This document shows, piece after piece, positions 5,366-6,045 of a stretch of 6,045 nt of DNA (positions are counted from its first letter, which is position 1; the number at the start of each line of letters is the position of its first letter). The position numbers and the translations under genes were made by a program. The stretch is from NCBI GenBank assembly GCA_937883885.1, contig CAKZXL010000250.1, forward strand, positions 1 to 6,045, read 5' to 3'. This stretch comes from an uncultured Aquincola sp. (GTDB lineage Bacteria > Pseudomonadota > Gammaproteobacteria > Burkholderiales > Burkholderiaceae). The notes beneath the pieces were generated by a model. The model searched no databases and was not told the DNA's origin. It saw nothing but the letters and a program-made list of their open reading frames with translations.

Positions 5366-6045
5366 ATGGAGATTACGACGATCGGCCTTGATCTGGCCAA
5401 GAACGTGTTTCAGGTTCATGGGGTCAACGAGCGCGGCAAGGCCGTGCTGCGCAAGCAGCTCAAGCGCGACCAGGTTGCTCCATTCTTCGCGAACCTTCGT
5501 CCCTGCTTGGTCGGCATCGAGGCCTGCGCCAGCGCGCACCACTGGGCCCGCAAGCTGCAGGCGCTGGGCCACACAGTCCGGCTGATGGCGCCCCAGTTCG
5601 TCAAGCCGTACGTCAAGAGCAACAAGAACGATGCCGCAGACGCAGAGGCGATCTGCGAGGCGGTCAGCAGGCCGTCGATGCGCTTCGTGCCGATCAAGAA
5701 CGTCGAGCAGCAGTCGGTGCTCTCACTGCACCGCGTCCGCCAAGGCTTTGTGAGGGCACGTACCGCACAAGCTAACCAGATTCGGGGTCTCCTCGGCGAG
5801 TTCGGGTTGGTGGTGCCGCAGGGCATTGCCTACATCGCTCAGCGCGTGCCAGCGCTCATTGAAGATGCCGAGAACCAGCTGCCTGGCACCTTCCGTCTGC
5901 TCATCCAGCGCCTGCTCGACCACCTCAAGGCGCTGCAGGAGCAAGTCGACGCTATCGAAGTTCAGATCAAGGCATGGCACCGTGCCAGCGAGGCCAGCCA
6001 GCGTATTGAGAAGGTGCCCGGCATCGGGCCGCTGACCGCGAGCGC
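5366..6045 (+). CDS. IS110-family (IS1111 group) DEDD transposase, 3' end beyond window
   Basis: 226 full codons are visible with no stop before the window edge. The N-terminal RuvC-like catalytic domain (DEDD_Tnp_IS110) shows GLDLAK with Asp9, GIEAC with Glu52, and KSNKNDAADAEA with Asp89 and Asp92, the four acidic residues expected in this family. A long helical linker follows (about 112-212), rich in Gln, Leu and Arg. KVPGIGPLTAS at 216-226 opens the C-terminal Transposase_20 domain, which carries the essential serine further on. Family members are usually about 320-350 residues, so roughly a third is missing at the right. ATG 5366 is preceded by AAGGAG (5352-5357) at 8 bases. The recombinase works with a structured guide RNA (bridge or seekRNA) made from the element's own non-coding end. 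No damage is visible in the part present, so it may be active. Confidence 0.95.
   Translation, partial: MEITTIGLDLAKNVFQVHGVNERGKAVLRKQLKRDQVAPFFANLRPCLVGIEACASAHHWARKLQALGHTVRLMAPQFVKPYVKSNKNDAADAEAICEAVSRPSMRFVPIKNVEQQSVLSLHRVRQGFVRARTAQANQIRGLLGEFGLVVPQGIAYIAQRVPALIEDAENQLPGTFRLLIQRLLDHLKALQEQVDAIEVQIKAWHRASEASQRIEKVPGIGPLTAS

Larger units (their letters stand above)
5284..6045 (+). mobile_element. IS110-family insertion sequence, IS1111 group (left part)
   Basis: The element comprises the DEDD transposase and about 80 bases of left non-coding end. The boundary is inferred from where the interrupted - strand gene stops making sense. A candidate subterminal repeat, ATGGACGCCCCC, sits at 5285-5296. 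Elements of this family lack classical terminal inverted repeats and target duplications, so the exact edge cannot be fixed without the right end, which is outside the window. Confidence 0.75.

Noticed and set aside
5416..5826. Open frame antisense to the transposase
   Set aside because: It lies entirely opposite the transposase, which has its catalytic motifs in the + frame, and it shows no domain of its own.

Overview
The window looks like a piece of a high-GC proteobacterial genome. The coding style is strongly GC-rich at third positions, there is a LolCDE-like ABC system with an outer-membrane barrel (so a Gram-negative), and an IS1111-type insertion sequence. A Burkholderiales-like betaproteobacterium is my best guess, but no feature here fixes the taxon.

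Region 1 (1-3784, + strand) is a tightly packed operon. It holds the last 42 codons of a LolD-type ABC ATPase, a large permease made of two fused homologous LolC/LolE (FtsX-fold) halves, and a secreted outer-membrane beta-barrel protein. Both gene junctions are TGATG stop/start overlaps, so translation is probably coupled. The three products span cytoplasm, inner membrane and outer membrane. They plausibly form a trans-envelope transport or lipoprotein/lipid-handling machine whose substrate cannot be read from the sequence.

Region 2 (3837-4594, - strand, convergent with region 1) is a two-gene copper-handling operon. The first gene encodes a 19-cysteine cytosolic copper storage protein (Csp/DUF326 four-helix bundle). 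The second, 26 bases downstream, encodes an exported Met/His-rich DUF305 protein. Together they would give a thiol copper store in the cytosol and a thioether/imidazole copper binder in the periplasm. An ECF-sigma-like promoter candidate lies just upstream of the first gene.

Region 3 (4595-5076) has no convincing gene. It is visibly less GC-rich than its surroundings. A cluster of inverted repeats lies at 4695-4840, including TGTC-N4-GACA palindromes and divergent GGNCAGT-N6-TGTCGC units that resemble the multiple terminal repeats of IS21-family elements. It may be a remnant of an older insertion.

Region 4 (5077-6045) holds the C-terminal fragment of a membrane protein gene on the - strand, cut by the left end of an IS110-family (IS1111-group) element. 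The DEDD transposase of that element runs off the right edge of the window.
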